Shown: positions 35,071 to 42,908 of the stretch, piece by piece
How positions within the stretch are numbered: position 1 is the stretch's first letter
Layout: each line of letters begins with the position of its first letter
Assembly (NCBI GenBank): GCA_000952975.1
Contig: LM997412.1
Span: 1,426,001-1,490,000 of the forward strand
Length of the DNA stretch: 64,000 nt
Origin: Peptoniphilus sp. ING2-D1G
Lineage (GTDB): Bacteria > Bacillota > Clostridia > Tissierellales > Peptoniphilaceae
Reading direction: 5' to 3'
Program-made: the position numbers and the translations under genes
The notes under the pieces: model-generated
Seen by the model: only the letters and a program-made list of their open reading frames with translations
Told to the model about the DNA's origin: nothing
The model's database searches: none

Positions 35071-35178
35071 TTAAACCGGAAAAAATTTTTGTCTATCTGC
35101 GCAACCCAAAAAAGCTTTACCATAAAAATAAGTAAAGTAAAAGCCGTAATAGTATTGTGCATTAGACATGAGTTTCAT
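35071..35178 (-). CDS. Aromatic leader peptide of the aro operon (35 aa, Tyr/Phe-rich)
   Basis: A short reading frame with a strong ribosome site (AAAAAAGGAGAAAAATC before ATG 35178) encodes 35 residues. Twelve are aromatic: Tyr at 9, 10, 11, 14, 17 and 19, and Phe at 13, 15, 18, 23, 32 and 33. Residues 9-19 read YYYGFYFTYFY, nine aromatics in eleven. There is no Trp. It sits between a good promoter (35236-35208) and a terminator just before aroF. This is the layout of enteric pheL-type attenuation: a ribosome stalled for charged Tyr/Phe-tRNA would let the operon be read. The peptide itself probably has no function of its own. The mechanism is inferred; the coding sequence and hairpin are seen directly. 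Confidence 0.85.
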   Translation of the reverse strand: MKLMSNAQYYYGFYFTYFYGKAFLGCADRQKFFPV

Positions 35179-35207
35179 GATTTTTCTCCTTTTTTCAAGT
35201 TTGGAAA

Positions 35208-35236
35208 ATCATAACACACAATCACATCGTTGTCCA
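35208..35236 (-). promoter_or_regulatory. Promoter of the aro operon leader
   Basis: Minus-strand TGGACA (35236-35231) and TATGAT (35213-35208) are 17 bases apart, each five of six to consensus. Transcription would start near 35200, about 22 bases before the leader peptide ATG. Confidence 0.75.
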
Positions 35237-35328
35237 GCTTTATTTTATTACTTAATCACTTTAAATCATCATGGAATTTTAATCCCTTTAAACCACTTAA
35301 ACTTTTCTTTCTAAATACATTTAACCAT

Positions 35329-35361
35329 AAAAAAATCCTCCGTGCCATATGCAATAGAGGA
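35329..35361 (-). terminator. Second terminator-like hairpin upstream of the aro promoter
   Basis: On the minus strand TCCTC (35361-35357) pairs with GAGGA (35340-35336) over a 16-base loop, followed by seven T (35335-35329). The stem is short. It may back up the terminator at 35408-35432, or belong to an unrecognised short transcript. Confidence 0.45.
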
Positions 35362-35407
35362 CTCCTTAATAAAATTTTTTCTAATAAATTCTCCCTAACC
35401 GTACCCG

Positions 35408-35432
35408 AAAAAAAGCGACCGCATAGGGTCAC
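35408..35432 (-). terminator. Terminator of the GT8 gene
   Basis: In the minus-strand RNA GUGACC pairs with GGUCGC (35432-35427 with 35420-35415, one U-G pair), followed by seven U (35414-35408). It lies 46 bases past the GT8 stop and insulates the aro promoter. Confidence 0.65.
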
Positions 35433-35477
35433 CTTCAGTTTAATCATTTATTATCTGCATGGGATATATCTTCAAAT

Positions 35478-36278
35478 TTACTTATACATAAAATACTTAT
35501 ATAAACTTGTAAACAAGTTGTATCCTTGAGACAGCCACGGCTTTTTCTTACCGCAAAAATGAAGAATACATGTATTGGACATCACCCAATCCAAGTCATG
35601 CTTATTGGAACTCCTTAAAAGATACCCCAGATAATGCCTCACATCATAATTATAGAGTTCATCGGGAATTTCGACAGTGTATTTTCCATACATGTTGTTA
35701 AATATGTCTTGATCGGGCAATAGCAACTCTATATCTTTGCTATTGTTTACATTATTTATCACTTCCTGCATATCAACTACTTCCCTTGCTCTTTTCAGGT
35801 TCATGAGTATTACTCCCGTATTAAAATAGCAATGATCTGTTTCAAGGCGCAGTTTATTAATATTGTCTGTTACATTTCCGATTATTCCATGAGATGCAGC
35901 TGCATATGTCATTCCATCAGGAAACTCCATGTTCCAAAGATCATCTAACCTATTGATGATAAGAGTATCAGAATCCAAGTATAGGATTTTCTCCAATTTT
36001 TCAGGTAAAAATATCGGAGCTAAAAGTCTATAGTACATGGTTTGCGGATAGCGTTTTGTGGATTTCGTATTTTCGAAATGTTTTTCAGAAATGGCGATAT
36101 GCTCAAACTTAACTCCATATTCTACACAAAAATTATTTAAATCTTGTAGGTATTTTTCCTCAATACCGCTATGAATCAACCAAAAAGTAATGGGCTCAGG
36201 ATTACTGAATACAATGGATTTGACCATGGTTTTAAAGGGATTAATGTAATTTTCATCAAATGTAACTAAAATATCCAC
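35478..36278 (-). CDS. Glycosyltransferase family 8
   Basis: A 266-residue GT-A glycosyltransferase that uses a UDP-sugar, probably UDP-glucose or UDP-galactose. 'DILVTFDENYINPFKTMVKS' (2-21) is the nucleotide site, 'KILYLDSDTLIINRLDDLW' (about 96-114) has the DxD metal motif, 'CYFNTGVILMNLKR' (about 148-161) and 'LLPDQDIFNNM' (about 184-194) bind sugar, and 'HFCGKKKPW' at the end is the HxxGxxKPW motif of GT8. The start is GTG with AAGAGGTG upstream. Likely target: a surface glycan or teichoic acid. It follows the CmpB-like gene by 39 bases. Confidence 0.88.
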   Translation of the reverse strand: MDILVTFDENYINPFKTMVKSIVFSNPEPITFWLIHSGIEEKYLQDLNNFCVEYGVKFEHIAISEKHFENTKSTKRYPQTMYYRLLAPIFLPEKLEKILYLDSDTLIINRLDDLWNMEFPDGMTYAAASHGIIGNVTDNINKLRLETDHCYFNTGVILMNLKRAREVVDMQEVINNVNNSKDIELLLPDQDIFNNMYGKYTVEIPDELYNYDVRHYLGYLLRSSNKHDLDWVMSNTCILHFCGKKKPWLSQGYNLFTSLYKYFMYK

Positions 36279-36317
36279 AATTCACCTCTTGCTAAATTAT
36301 TAAAAATTTCCTTTGTC

Positions 36318-37121
36318 TTAAATTTCTCCTTTATTGCTCATTTCGTCTTCCATGGATTTATCAGACCACGACTTCAAGATTTTCTCTTGCAATTCAGACT
36401 TTGTACCTCTTAGATTGGGATAGGATTTCAATAAACGCTTTTGAGTATAATTGAGGTTTTCATGAACTGAATTAATTTTATTTTGAAATTCGGGGTTTTC
36501 TAAAATGGCTTGGATTCTACTTGATGATTTAGCTGTATTTTCAGAGATTTGCTTACCTACTCTGTCGGAAATTTTCCTCAAATTTTTCTGTATTTCAATA
36601 AGTTCATCCACTTGGCGGTTAAGTCCCAGGATATTACCAATTGTAAGAACAGTATCCACAAGCATGCCCACGGAAAAAGCCACTATGGCAACCATCAATA
36701 ATTCATCGGCAAGCCAATAGGCGAAATTCTCAATTAAAGGGTGGATCTCTTTTATTACTATAGCTCCACCAAACCCCCACATTATTGAAAAACGAAGACA
36801 AATATATCCTCTTATATTCATGGGTTCTTCGCTATAGTCCCACCATCTTTCATGAAAAATCTTATCCAATAAAAATCCCGAAACGAGCTCTAAAAGGCTG
36901 CAAAGAAAAACCGAAGCAAAAAATACGGCAAAAAATTTTTCCTCAAAGGGTTTTGTAAAAATAATTAATAAAATCATTCCGAAACCGTATATTGGACAGT
37001 ATGGTCCTGCAAGCATTCCTCTGTTGATGAATTTTCCTTTTTTTAATTGATGGTAGGTTACTTCGGTGCACCAACCTAAAAAGGCATATACGTTAAAATA
37101 AAAAATTAAATACTTCATCAT
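36318..37121 (-). CDS. CmpB-like putative ABC transporter permease (PF06541-type membrane protein)
   Basis: A 267-residue protein with five or six membrane helices in residues 1-165 and a charged, helical cytoplasmic tail (about 170-267). 'FYFNVYAFLGWCTEVTYHQL' (7-26), 'FINRGMLAGPYCPIYGFGMI' and 'FHERWWDYSEEPMNIRGYIC' are the hallmark blocks of the family annotated as putative ABC-transporter type IV. No ATPase partner is nearby and its true role is unknown. It starts 26 bases after ftsH, so it is probably co-transcribed. Two adjacent ATGs are possible; the ribosome site is weak. Confidence 0.8.
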   Translation of the reverse strand: MMKYLIFYFNVYAFLGWCTEVTYHQLKKGKFINRGMLAGPYCPIYGFGMILLIIFTKPFEEKFFAVFFASVFLCSLLELVSGFLLDKIFHERWWDYSEEPMNIRGYICLRFSIMWGFGGAIVIKEIHPLIENFAYWLADELLMVAIVAFSVGMLVDTVLTIGNILGLNRQVDELIEIQKNLRKISDRVGKQISENTAKSSSRIQAILENPEFQNKINSVHENLNYTQKRLLKSYPNLRGTKSELQEKILKSWSDKSMEDEMSNKGEI

Positions 37122-37147
37122 TTATATTGCCCTAAGTGAAACTTTCC

Positions 37148-38974
37148 TCAAGCTATTTCCCCTTCTAAAATTTGCATGAATTCCTCTCCGGTAATAGTTT
37201 CCTTTTGAAGTAAATATTGAGCTAATTCGTCCATTTTTCCCCTATTTTCCATAATTATATTTTTTGCTCCTTGATGTGCCTGTGCTATGATGTCTCTGAC
37301 TTCTTCATCTACCTGACGTGCGGTTTCCGGCGAACATGTCGCTCTTCCTGAATCTCCCAAGTAAGAATTTCCTCCTGTTTGTAATGCCATCATTCCGAAA
37401 TTTTCAGACATTCCAAAACGGGTAACCATGTTTCTTGCTAGGTCTGTCGCCTTTTCTATATCATTGGAGGCTCCTGTGGTCACTATGTTGAAGATTATCT
37501 CTTCCGCTGCTCTTCCTCCGCATAAAACCTCTATTTTTTTATATGCATCTTCCTTGCTGTACAAGCTTTTTTCATCTTCTTCTACTTGCATGGTATATCC
37601 CAGTGCTCCTGAAGTTCTCGGGATAATTGTTATCTTTTGCACCGGAGCGGATCTCATTTGTTTGGCTGCAACTAAGGCATGTCCTATTTCGTGATATGCC
37701 ACGATTTTCTTTTCTTTTTCAGAAAGAATTGCGTTTTTCTTCTCAGCTCCTGCAATAATAGTTTCAACAGCTTCTGAAAGATCCTGCGTCGTCACATGAC
37801 TTTGTCCCATACGAACAGCCCTTAAAGCAGCTTCATTGACTATATTTGCAAGTTGCGCACCCGAAGCTCCCGCCGTCATACGAGCAATTAGATTGACATC
37901 TATATCTTCTTTCATCTTTATTTTTTTCAAATGCACTTGTAGAATAGCCTCTCTGCCCTTTAAATCAGGTAATTCTACTCTCACTTGGCGGTCAAAACGG
38001 CCCGGACGAAGTAAAGCCGGATCTAAAACCTCCGGTCTGTTTGTAGCTGCAAGTATTATGACTCCCTTGTTGCCCTCAAAACCATCCATCTCCGTCAAAA
38101 GTTGATTCAGCGTTTGTTCACGTTCATCATTTGTACTGAATTGCGAATCCCTTTTCTTGCCTATGGTATCAATTTCATCTATGAAAACTATGCAAGGAGC
38201 TTGTTTCTTGGCTTGTTCAAAAAGCTCTCGTACCTTTGCCGCTCCCCTGCCTACAAACATCTCGACAAATTCAGAACCGGAAATGGAAAAAAACGGAACT
38301 TGAGCTTCTCCCGCAACAGCCTTTGCCATCAAGGTCTTACCCGTACCGGGAGGTCCTACCAACAATACTCCCTTGGGACATTGAGCGCCGATTTCTTGAT
38401 ATTTTTTTGGATTATTGAGATAATCTATAATTTCCTGTAAAGATTCCTTTGCCTCTTCTTGACCTGCGACATCTTCAAAGGTCTTTTTTTCCTCATCTGG
38501 CTTATAGACTTTTGCAACTCCCTGTCCCCTGATGTTGAGTCCCGATGCGCTCATTTTGTTGGTGAGATTTTTATTGATTTCTCTTCCAATCATGCTGAAG
38601 ATTAAAATAGGCATCCCATATCTTATGAGCAGTGATAAAAACAGATTAGGTGTCTCGAGAATTTCAGCGATGTAATTTATTCCCTTTTCTTGTAAAGTTT
38701 TAGGTAGTTCAGGGTTGTCTACAACTCCCGTTTTAAATAAATCCTTTCTCCCATTTTGTTCCTTGCTGTACATAATTTCTGTGCTTGAGAATTTAACCTC
38801 TTTTACTTCTCCTTTTTCTATAGCATTTATAAAATCATAGTAGGTAGTAGTCTGCACTTGTCCGGATAAAATCCAAGGCATAATCACTAAATTAAATATT
38901 AAAACACCTGCAAATACAACCGCATAATAGTACCATAGACTACGCGGTTTTTGGCTTTGATTATTTGAATCCAT
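37148..38974 (-). CDS. ftsH: ATP-dependent zinc metalloprotease FtsH
   Basis: A 608-residue membrane-bound AAA protease that removes misassembled membrane and short-lived cytosolic proteins. Order: N-terminal helix (about 14-36), extracytoplasmic domain, second helix (about 110-129), AAA domain with Walker A 'GPPGTGKT' (207-214), Walker B '[12 protein letters not shown]' (261-272) and second-region homology '[20 protein letters not shown]', then the protease domain with the zinc motif HEIGH (428-432). The pore motif reads 'FVEMFVGRG'. All functional residues are present. AGGAGG-like bases precede the ATG. It is divergent from a TetR-type regulator. Confidence 0.96.
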   Translation of the reverse strand: MDSNNQSQKPRSLWYYYAVVFAGVLIFNLVIMPWILSGQVQTTTYYDFINAIEKGEVKEVKFSSTEIMYSKEQNGRKDLFKTGVVDNPELPKTLQEKGINYIAEILETPNLFLSLLIRYGMPILIFSMIGREINKNLTNKMSASGLNIRGQGVAKVYKPDEEKKTFEDVAGQEEAKESLQEIIDYLNNPKKYQEIGAQCPKGVLLVGPPGTGKTLMAKAVAGEAQVPFFSISGSEFVEMFVGRGAAKVRELFEQAKKQAPCIVFIDEIDTIGKKRDSQFSTNDEREQTLNQLLTEMDGFEGNKGVIILAATNRPEVLDPALLRPGRFDRQVRVELPDLKGREAILQVHLKKIKMKEDIDVNLIARMTAGASGAQLANIVNEAALRAVRMGQSHVTTQDLSEAVETIIAGAEKKNAILSEKEKKIVAYHEIGHALVAAKQMRSAPVQKITIIPRTSGALGYTMQVEEDEKSLYSKEDAYKKIEVLCGGRAAEEIIFNIVTTGASNDIEKATDLARNMVTRFGMSENFGMMALQTGGNSYLGDSGRATCSPETARQVDEEVRDIIAQAHQGAKNIIMENRGKMDELAQYLLQKETITGEEFMQILEGEIA

Positions 38975-39023
38975 ATTTCCTCCTTTAATTTTATTTTAAA
39001 AAAATAATTTCAACTGCAATCCA

Positions 39024-39035
39024 ACAACATGTTGT
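39024..39035. promoter_or_regulatory. Palindrome between ftsH and the TetR gene
   Basis: ACAACATGTTGT is a perfect 12-base palindrome in the 147-base divergent gap, beside a TATAAT at 39044-39049. It could be the operator of the TetR-type regulator encoded at 39122, controlling itself and possibly ftsH. Position is the only support. Confidence 0.4.
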
Positions 39036-39121
39036 GTTATTATTATAATATATTATTTATTCTTTTATCAATAAACAAAAAAACAGTTTTTGTCGGATTG
39101 ATAGTTTAGAAAGGAGAAAAT

Positions 39122-39709
39122 ATGTCTACAAATCAAGAAAAAATTAAAACAGAAACTAAAGAAAATATAATTTCCGCCTATTGGGCACTTTACACAGCCG
39201 ATATACCGGGCAAAATTACAGTCAAAATGATTACAGACAAAGCCGGATACAATCGCGGAACTTTTTATGCTTATTTTCTGGATATTAACGATTTGCATAA
39301 TCAAATCGAAGATGAACTATTGCCCTCGGAAGAAGATTTTAAAAAATTAAGAGAAGCTACCTTCTCTAAAAACACCCGTAAAATAATAGAAATATTTATG
39401 CAATCGGACAAAGAATCAGGAAAAAAAGTCAGCTTTCTTTTAAGTCCCAAGGGAAGTCTGTCCTTCCAACATAAACTAAAGGCAAAGCTGAAGGAGTTGA
39501 TTTTAAAATATGCAAATTTGGATTTAAAAAATTCTCAACCCCACATCATAGATTACAAGGCGGAAATTGTCTGCAGTATATTCTATGAAACCATAAGATA
39601 TTGGTATGACAAGGGTAATAAAATTTTCTCTGAAGAAGAAATGACGACCTCGATGCTTAAAATAATTTCTGATGGAATACTTGATTATGAAATTTCAGTT
39701 GAAGCATAA
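39122..39709 (+). CDS. TetR/AcrR-family transcriptional regulator
   Basis: A 195-residue regulator. Residues about 12-60 form the TetR HTH: 'KITVKMITDKAGYNRGTFYAYFLDINDLHNQI', with the typical GxxRGTFYxYF turn. The C-terminal ligand domain is not recognisable beyond a TetR_C-like helix bundle. GAAAGGAG precedes the ATG. It is divergent from ftsH and convergent with the polyferredoxin gene, so no obvious target operon lies beside it. Confidence 0.85.
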   Translation: MSTNQEKIKTETKENIISAYWALYTADIPGKITVKMITDKAGYNRGTFYAYFLDINDLHNQIEDELLPSEEDFKKLREATFSKNTRKIIEIFMQSDKESGKKVSFLLSPKGSLSFQHKLKAKLKELILKYANLDLKNSQPHIIDYKAEIVCSIFYETIRYWYDKGNKIFSEEEMTTSMLKIISDGILDYEISVEA

Positions 39710-39758
39710 TATATATTTAATAGCTAATCCCCTATTATTTCTTCATGAATTCAAAAAA

Positions 39759-39783
39759 GGAAAGTCAGGTTAACCGACTTTCC
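39759..39783. terminator. Bidirectional terminator
   Basis: GGAAAGTC (39759-39766) pairs with GACTTTCC (39776-39783). The loop holds a GGTTAACC palindrome. Six T follow on the minus strand and a shorter AT-rich run on the plus strand. Confidence 0.8.
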
Positions 39784-39823
39784 AATATTTTTATTCCATA
39801 AAAAATTTAAAACCCTATGGTTT

Positions 39824-40681
39824 TTATTTCTTAAATCCTGCTGAAACAGCCTTTGTGGGACATACCTTTACACACTCTCCGCAACGAATGCACTCGGGAC
39901 TACTCTGCTCTTCATAAATCTTGACATTCATGCTGCATTGATTATAACATTTGTTGCATTTAATACATTTGTGCTCATCGACAGTATACTGGAGAAGGGA
40001 AATTTTATTAAACCCTCCGTAAATAGCACCCAAGGGGCATATATGCTTGCAAAAGGGCCTGTGTATCGCTATGGATGACAAAACTGCCAAAATCAAAATA
40101 GCCACCTTCCATGAAAAAAGCAGCCCTATCGCATTTCTTAAGCTCTCATTTCCTAAAACCAAGGGTATGCCTCCCATTAGAGTCCCTGAAGGACAAATCA
40201 CCTTGCAAAACCACGGATTTCCGTATCCACCGCCAAAGGTGAGGGTAATGGGAAGTATGATTACAAAAGCCAAAAGTATCAAGTGCTTCAATTTAAGCAA
40301 ATGCTTTTCTCCCTTAAAAGTTTTAATCTTCTTTTTAAGTGGTACCTTGTGAAGCAAATCCTGTAAAAGCCCGAAGGGGCACATCCAACCGCATACGAAT
40401 CTGCCTATAACGGAGCCTATTATCATCAAAAAACCCAGTACATAAAAGGAGATGTTGAAATTTTTGCTCGTTGCCACCGCCTGAAGAGCTCCTATGGGAC
40501 AAGAACCCAGAGCCCCCGGACAGGAATAGCAGTTCAACCCCGGCAGACATATTGCCTTAGTGGGACCTTGATAAATTTTGCTCTTTGCAAATCCCAAAGC
40601 ATAACCGTTGGTAAGAGCTGTAAACAGAATTTGAAACCCGACTCTGAAATTTGAAATTTTATTTTTGCTTTTATCTTTCAT
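39824..40681 (-). CDS. Polyferredoxin membrane protein (NapH/RnfB-type 4Fe-4S, 4-5 helices)
   Basis: A 285-residue membrane iron-sulfur protein. N-terminal cysteines in 'CLPGLNCYSCPGALGSCPIG' (about 45-64), then 'GRFVCGWMCPFGLLQDLLHK', 'FCKVICPSGTLMGG' and 'PFCKHICPLGAIYGGF' give NapH-like CxxxCP motifs between helices. The tail has two ferredoxin clusters, 'CIKCNKCYNQC' and 'CIRCGECVKVCP'. It probably passes electrons from or to a membrane partner. ATG 40681 (GGAG upstream) is preferred over a TTG at 40717. A CD1871A-type CXXC mini-protein gene precedes it by 32 bases; this pair recurs in Clostridia, but its redox partner is not known to me. Confidence 0.85.
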   Translation of the reverse strand: MKDKSKNKISNFRVGFQILFTALTNGYALGFAKSKIYQGPTKAICLPGLNCYSCPGALGSCPIGALQAVATSKNFNISFYVLGFLMIIGSVIGRFVCGWMCPFGLLQDLLHKVPLKKKIKTFKGEKHLLKLKHLILLAFVIILPITLTFGGGYGNPWFCKVICPSGTLMGGIPLVLGNESLRNAIGLLFSWKVAILILAVLSSIAIHRPFCKHICPLGAIYGGFNKISLLQYTVDEHKCIKCNKCYNQCSMNVKIYEEQSSPECIRCGECVKVCPTKAVSAGFKK

Positions 40682-40713
40682 TCTATGCTCCGATTCTTTT
40701 ACGCAGTAAAAAA

Positions 40714-40869
40714 TCAATCAATGCCTATGCACTCAAGACAAATTACCACGGCTTTTCTAAAGACCAACTCAACCTCTCCTCTGTATATTCCAAAGACTAA
40801 AAAAATAATCCCCAGAATTAAAAAAATCCTTCCCAATTTCATTTTTCCGCTAAAATCCTCCATAATCAT
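40714..40869 (-). CDS. CD1871A-type CXXC mini-protein (51 aa)
   Basis: A 51-residue protein with GGAGG eight bases before ATG 40869. It has a charged start (MIMEDFSGKMKLGR), one membrane helix (about 13-28), then 'GEVELVFRKAVVICLECIGID', whose CLECIGI ending is the hallmark of the CD1871A family (I recall the family from clostridial genomes). The CxxC could bind a metal or form a disulfide. It lies directly upstream of the polyferredoxin gene, suggesting a redox role. Function is unknown. Confidence 0.8.
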   Translation of the reverse strand: MIMEDFSGKMKLGRIFLILGIIFLVFGIYRGEVELVFRKAVVICLECIGID

Positions 40870-41183
40870 TTATTGAACCTCCTTCAGAGCCTAATTTGTA
40901 AATGCTTGTCTTCCATGACATCTTAATACATGTATTTCTATTTTACCTCACAATTGGACCTTCATCCACCCTATATTGCCATCAACAGACTATGGTACGG
41001 TATTGCAAATTTGATTTTGAATGTACTTTTAGATAAAACTTTCGTATATATGGGTAGATAAACAGCATACAATTACTTTATTGGGAATTACAAAAATTTT
41101 CTCGAATAAATCGAAAAAACACCAAGGACACCGATTATAAAAAATTGCTTGCGTATTACTGTATAGGGAAGGAGGTAGGGTGA
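40870..41183. other. Intergenic region upstream of sigI
   Basis: No gene is supported in these 314 bases, which separate divergent transcription units. A weak sigma-A candidate, TTGATT-N17-TAAAAC, lies near 41012-41040. I looked for a SigI-type ACCCCx...CGWA promoter and did not find a convincing one. Confidence 0.45.
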
Positions 41184-41909
41184 ATGGAAAAAGAAATTCT
41201 TCGAAGAATTAAGGAAGCTCATCAAAGTGAAAAGGCTCACAATGAATTGATTTCAGACTATATGCCCTTCATAAAGGCCGAAACGGCAAGATTTATGGGA
41301 AAATCTCCCATGGAAGGGATAGATGATGAACTATCCATAGCCATGTTCGCCTTCCATGAAGCAATAAAAACCTACCAAGAAAAAAAGGGTGCTTTCATCA
41401 CCTTTGCAAAAATGCACATACGCCATAGGCTCATAGACTTTTCCAGAAGAGAAAAAAGACATAAGAATATAATATCCCTGGATCAGCCCTTTAACGATGA
41501 AAATGGAGAAACTTTAAAGGATACCATAGTGGAAGAAAAAAACGAAGTTGAAGAATCCATGAGCTCAGATGCCATAAAAAAAGAACTGACTCATTTTTCG
41601 GAAATAATGGCGAACTACAGTCTATCCCTTAGAGATATAGCCGAAAACTCCCCCAAGCAGGAAAGAACCCTCATGGCATGTCAAGAAGCTCTTGCCTATG
41701 CCAAGAAAAATCCCCACCTCATAGAAAAAGCTGAAAAGACAGGCAAGGTTCCTTTGACGGAACTTGCCGAGGGATCGGGGGTTTCAAAGAAAACTCTGGA
41801 GAGGCACAGAAAATATATGTTGGCAATTATAATAGTTTATACAAACGGATTTGATTTCATAAGAGATCATCTCAGTGAAATATCCGCTAAGGAAGGAGGA
41901 GGACAATGA
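41184..41909 (+). CDS. sigI: RNA polymerase sigma factor SigI
   Basis: A 241-residue alternative sigma-70 factor of the SigI group (heat or cell-wall stress in Bacillus, polysaccharide sensing in cellulolytic clostridia). Region 2 is seen as 'ELISDYMPFIKAETARFMG' to 'FAKMHIRHRLIDFSRREKRH' (about 22-100). A C-terminal helix-turn-helix 'TELAEGSGVSKKTLERHRKY' (about 192-211) follows the typical SigI spacer. GGAGGTAGGGTGA precedes the ATG. Its last four bases overlap the rsgI start, the usual coupling of SigI with its anti-sigma factor. Confidence 0.92.
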   Translation: MEKEILRRIKEAHQSEKAHNELISDYMPFIKAETARFMGKSPMEGIDDELSIAMFAFHEAIKTYQEKKGAFITFAKMHIRHRLIDFSRREKRHKNIISLDQPFNDENGETLKDTIVEEKNEVEESMSSDAIKKELTHFSEIMANYSLSLRDIAENSPKQERTLMACQEALAYAKKNPHLIEKAEKTGKVPLTELAEGSGVSKKTLERHRKYMLAIIIVYTNGFDFIRDHLSEISAKEGGGQ

Positions 41910-42811
41910 AATATCTGGTAATGGAATGTCACCCGGCCTATGCAATAGTCCTTGATGAAAAAGGTTCCTTCCTGGAAGTGGCAAATCTCAACTATGAATT
42001 AGGTGAAATCATAACGGAAATATATCCCAGAGCCGAAGAAGTAATGGAAGAGACTCCTGAAATAAAAGGCAAAAAAACACCGGAAACCTATAAAAATTTC
42101 CGCAGAATAGCCCTCATAGCCGCCTCTTTCATAATTATCTTTACAGGCTCCTTAAGAATTTGGCAAGAACATTTTAAAATCTACGGAACCCTATCCCTTT
42201 CAATAAATCCTCAAGTGAAAATATCCCTCAGCCACTCCAAGAGAGTAAGAGCTTTGGAAGCACTAAATAGCGATGGAATGCAACTCATAGAAGGAATTTC
42301 CGCCAAGGGCGAAAGGGTGGAAAAACTCACTGACGACTTGGTTCAAAGAGCTTTAGACATGGGCTACCTCAAAGAGGGAGGAAAAGTTAACATAGGAGCA
42401 AACTCACAGGACACCCGCTGGGCAAAACAGACGAAGGAAAGGGTAAAAGAAAAACTTGAGCACTTTACCCATGATATAAAAATAGAAATTACCATAAATG
42501 ATGTGGAAGATCAGGGAGAAAATAATAAAAAATCCGTTTTTGATGAAACTGAAGAAATAACAATACCTCTTGTTCCCGAAACTGTTGAAAATCCGGAAAA
42601 AACTCCATCCCCTAACCTCAAGGAAAATGCACCCCCTCCCGAAAAACAAATAAAAATCCATAAACCTATGGATGATGACGACGATGATTATGACAATTTC
42701 GATGACATTGATAATGACATTGACGATGACGATTTCGATGATGACATTGACGATGATGATTATGACGATGGCGATAATGACAATATTGAATATCCCAAAA
42801 ATGATGACTAA
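41906..42811 (+). CDS. rsgI: Anti-sigma factor RsgI with Asp-rich extracellular tail
   Basis: A 301-residue single-pass membrane protein. Residues 1-50 are the cytoplasmic RsgI_N anti-sigma domain ('VMECHPAYAIVLDEKGSFLE'). A membrane helix lies at about 67-86. Residues 92-200 are the outer RsgI middle domain, with Asn101-Pro102 in 'LSLSINPQVK'; RsgI proteins are known to self-cleave at such an Asn-Pro bond before intramembrane proteolysis releases SigI. A Pro/Lys linker leads to a tail (256-301) made almost only of Asp, with scattered Asn, Tyr, Phe and Ile. The tail replaces the carbohydrate-binding modules of cellulolytic clostridia. What it binds is unknown; cations, cationic peptides or wall polymers are guesses. 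Confidence 0.88.
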   Translation: MKYLVMECHPAYAIVLDEKGSFLEVANLNYELGEIITEIYPRAEEVMEETPEIKGKKTPETYKNFRRIALIAASFIIIFTGSLRIWQEHFKIYGTLSLSINPQVKISLSHSKRVRALEALNSDGMQLIEGISAKGERVEKLTDDLVQRALDMGYLKEGGKVNIGANSQDTRWAKQTKERVKEKLEHFTHDIKIEITINDVEDQGENNKKSVFDETEEITIPLVPETVENPEKTPSPNLKENAPPPEKQIKIHKPMDDDDDDYDNFDDIDNDIDDDDFDDDIDDDDYDDGDNDNIEYPKNDD

Positions 42812-42825
42812 AAATATTTTCACAG

Positions 42826-42853
42826 ACCCCACTTTTAAAAAACTCTCCACGTA
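42826..42853 (+). promoter_or_regulatory. SigI-like promoter candidate before the Asp-rich lipoprotein
   Basis: GACCCCACTTTT (42825-42836) resembles the ACCCCC-type -35 box of SigI promoters, and CGTA (42850-42853) the CGWA-type -10. The distance from ACCCCA to CGTA is 18 bases. It lies in the 97-base gap between rsgI and the lipoprotein gene. The exact spacing preferred by SigI should be checked against aligned promoters. Confidence 0.45.
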
Positions 42854-42908
42854 TCCTATATGTGTAAGGTGAAAAATGGAAAAATACAAAAATTATTTGG
42901 AGGAAAAA

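Noticed and set aside
34978..35240. T-box riboswitch in the aro leader
   Set aside because: I looked for the T-box GGGTGGNACCGCG bulge and a specifier stem and did not find them. The leader peptide plus terminator explains the region better.
35256..35447. 63-codon minus-strand frame between GT8 and the aro leader
   Set aside because: It crosses two terminator-like hairpins, lacks a good ribosome site and shows no family features. A shorter internal start was also considered and not supported.
42404..42889. Minus-strand 161-codon frame rich in Ile/Val/Phe
   Set aside because: Antisense of the Asp-rich tail of rsgI; the hydrophobic look is only the complement of Asp codons.
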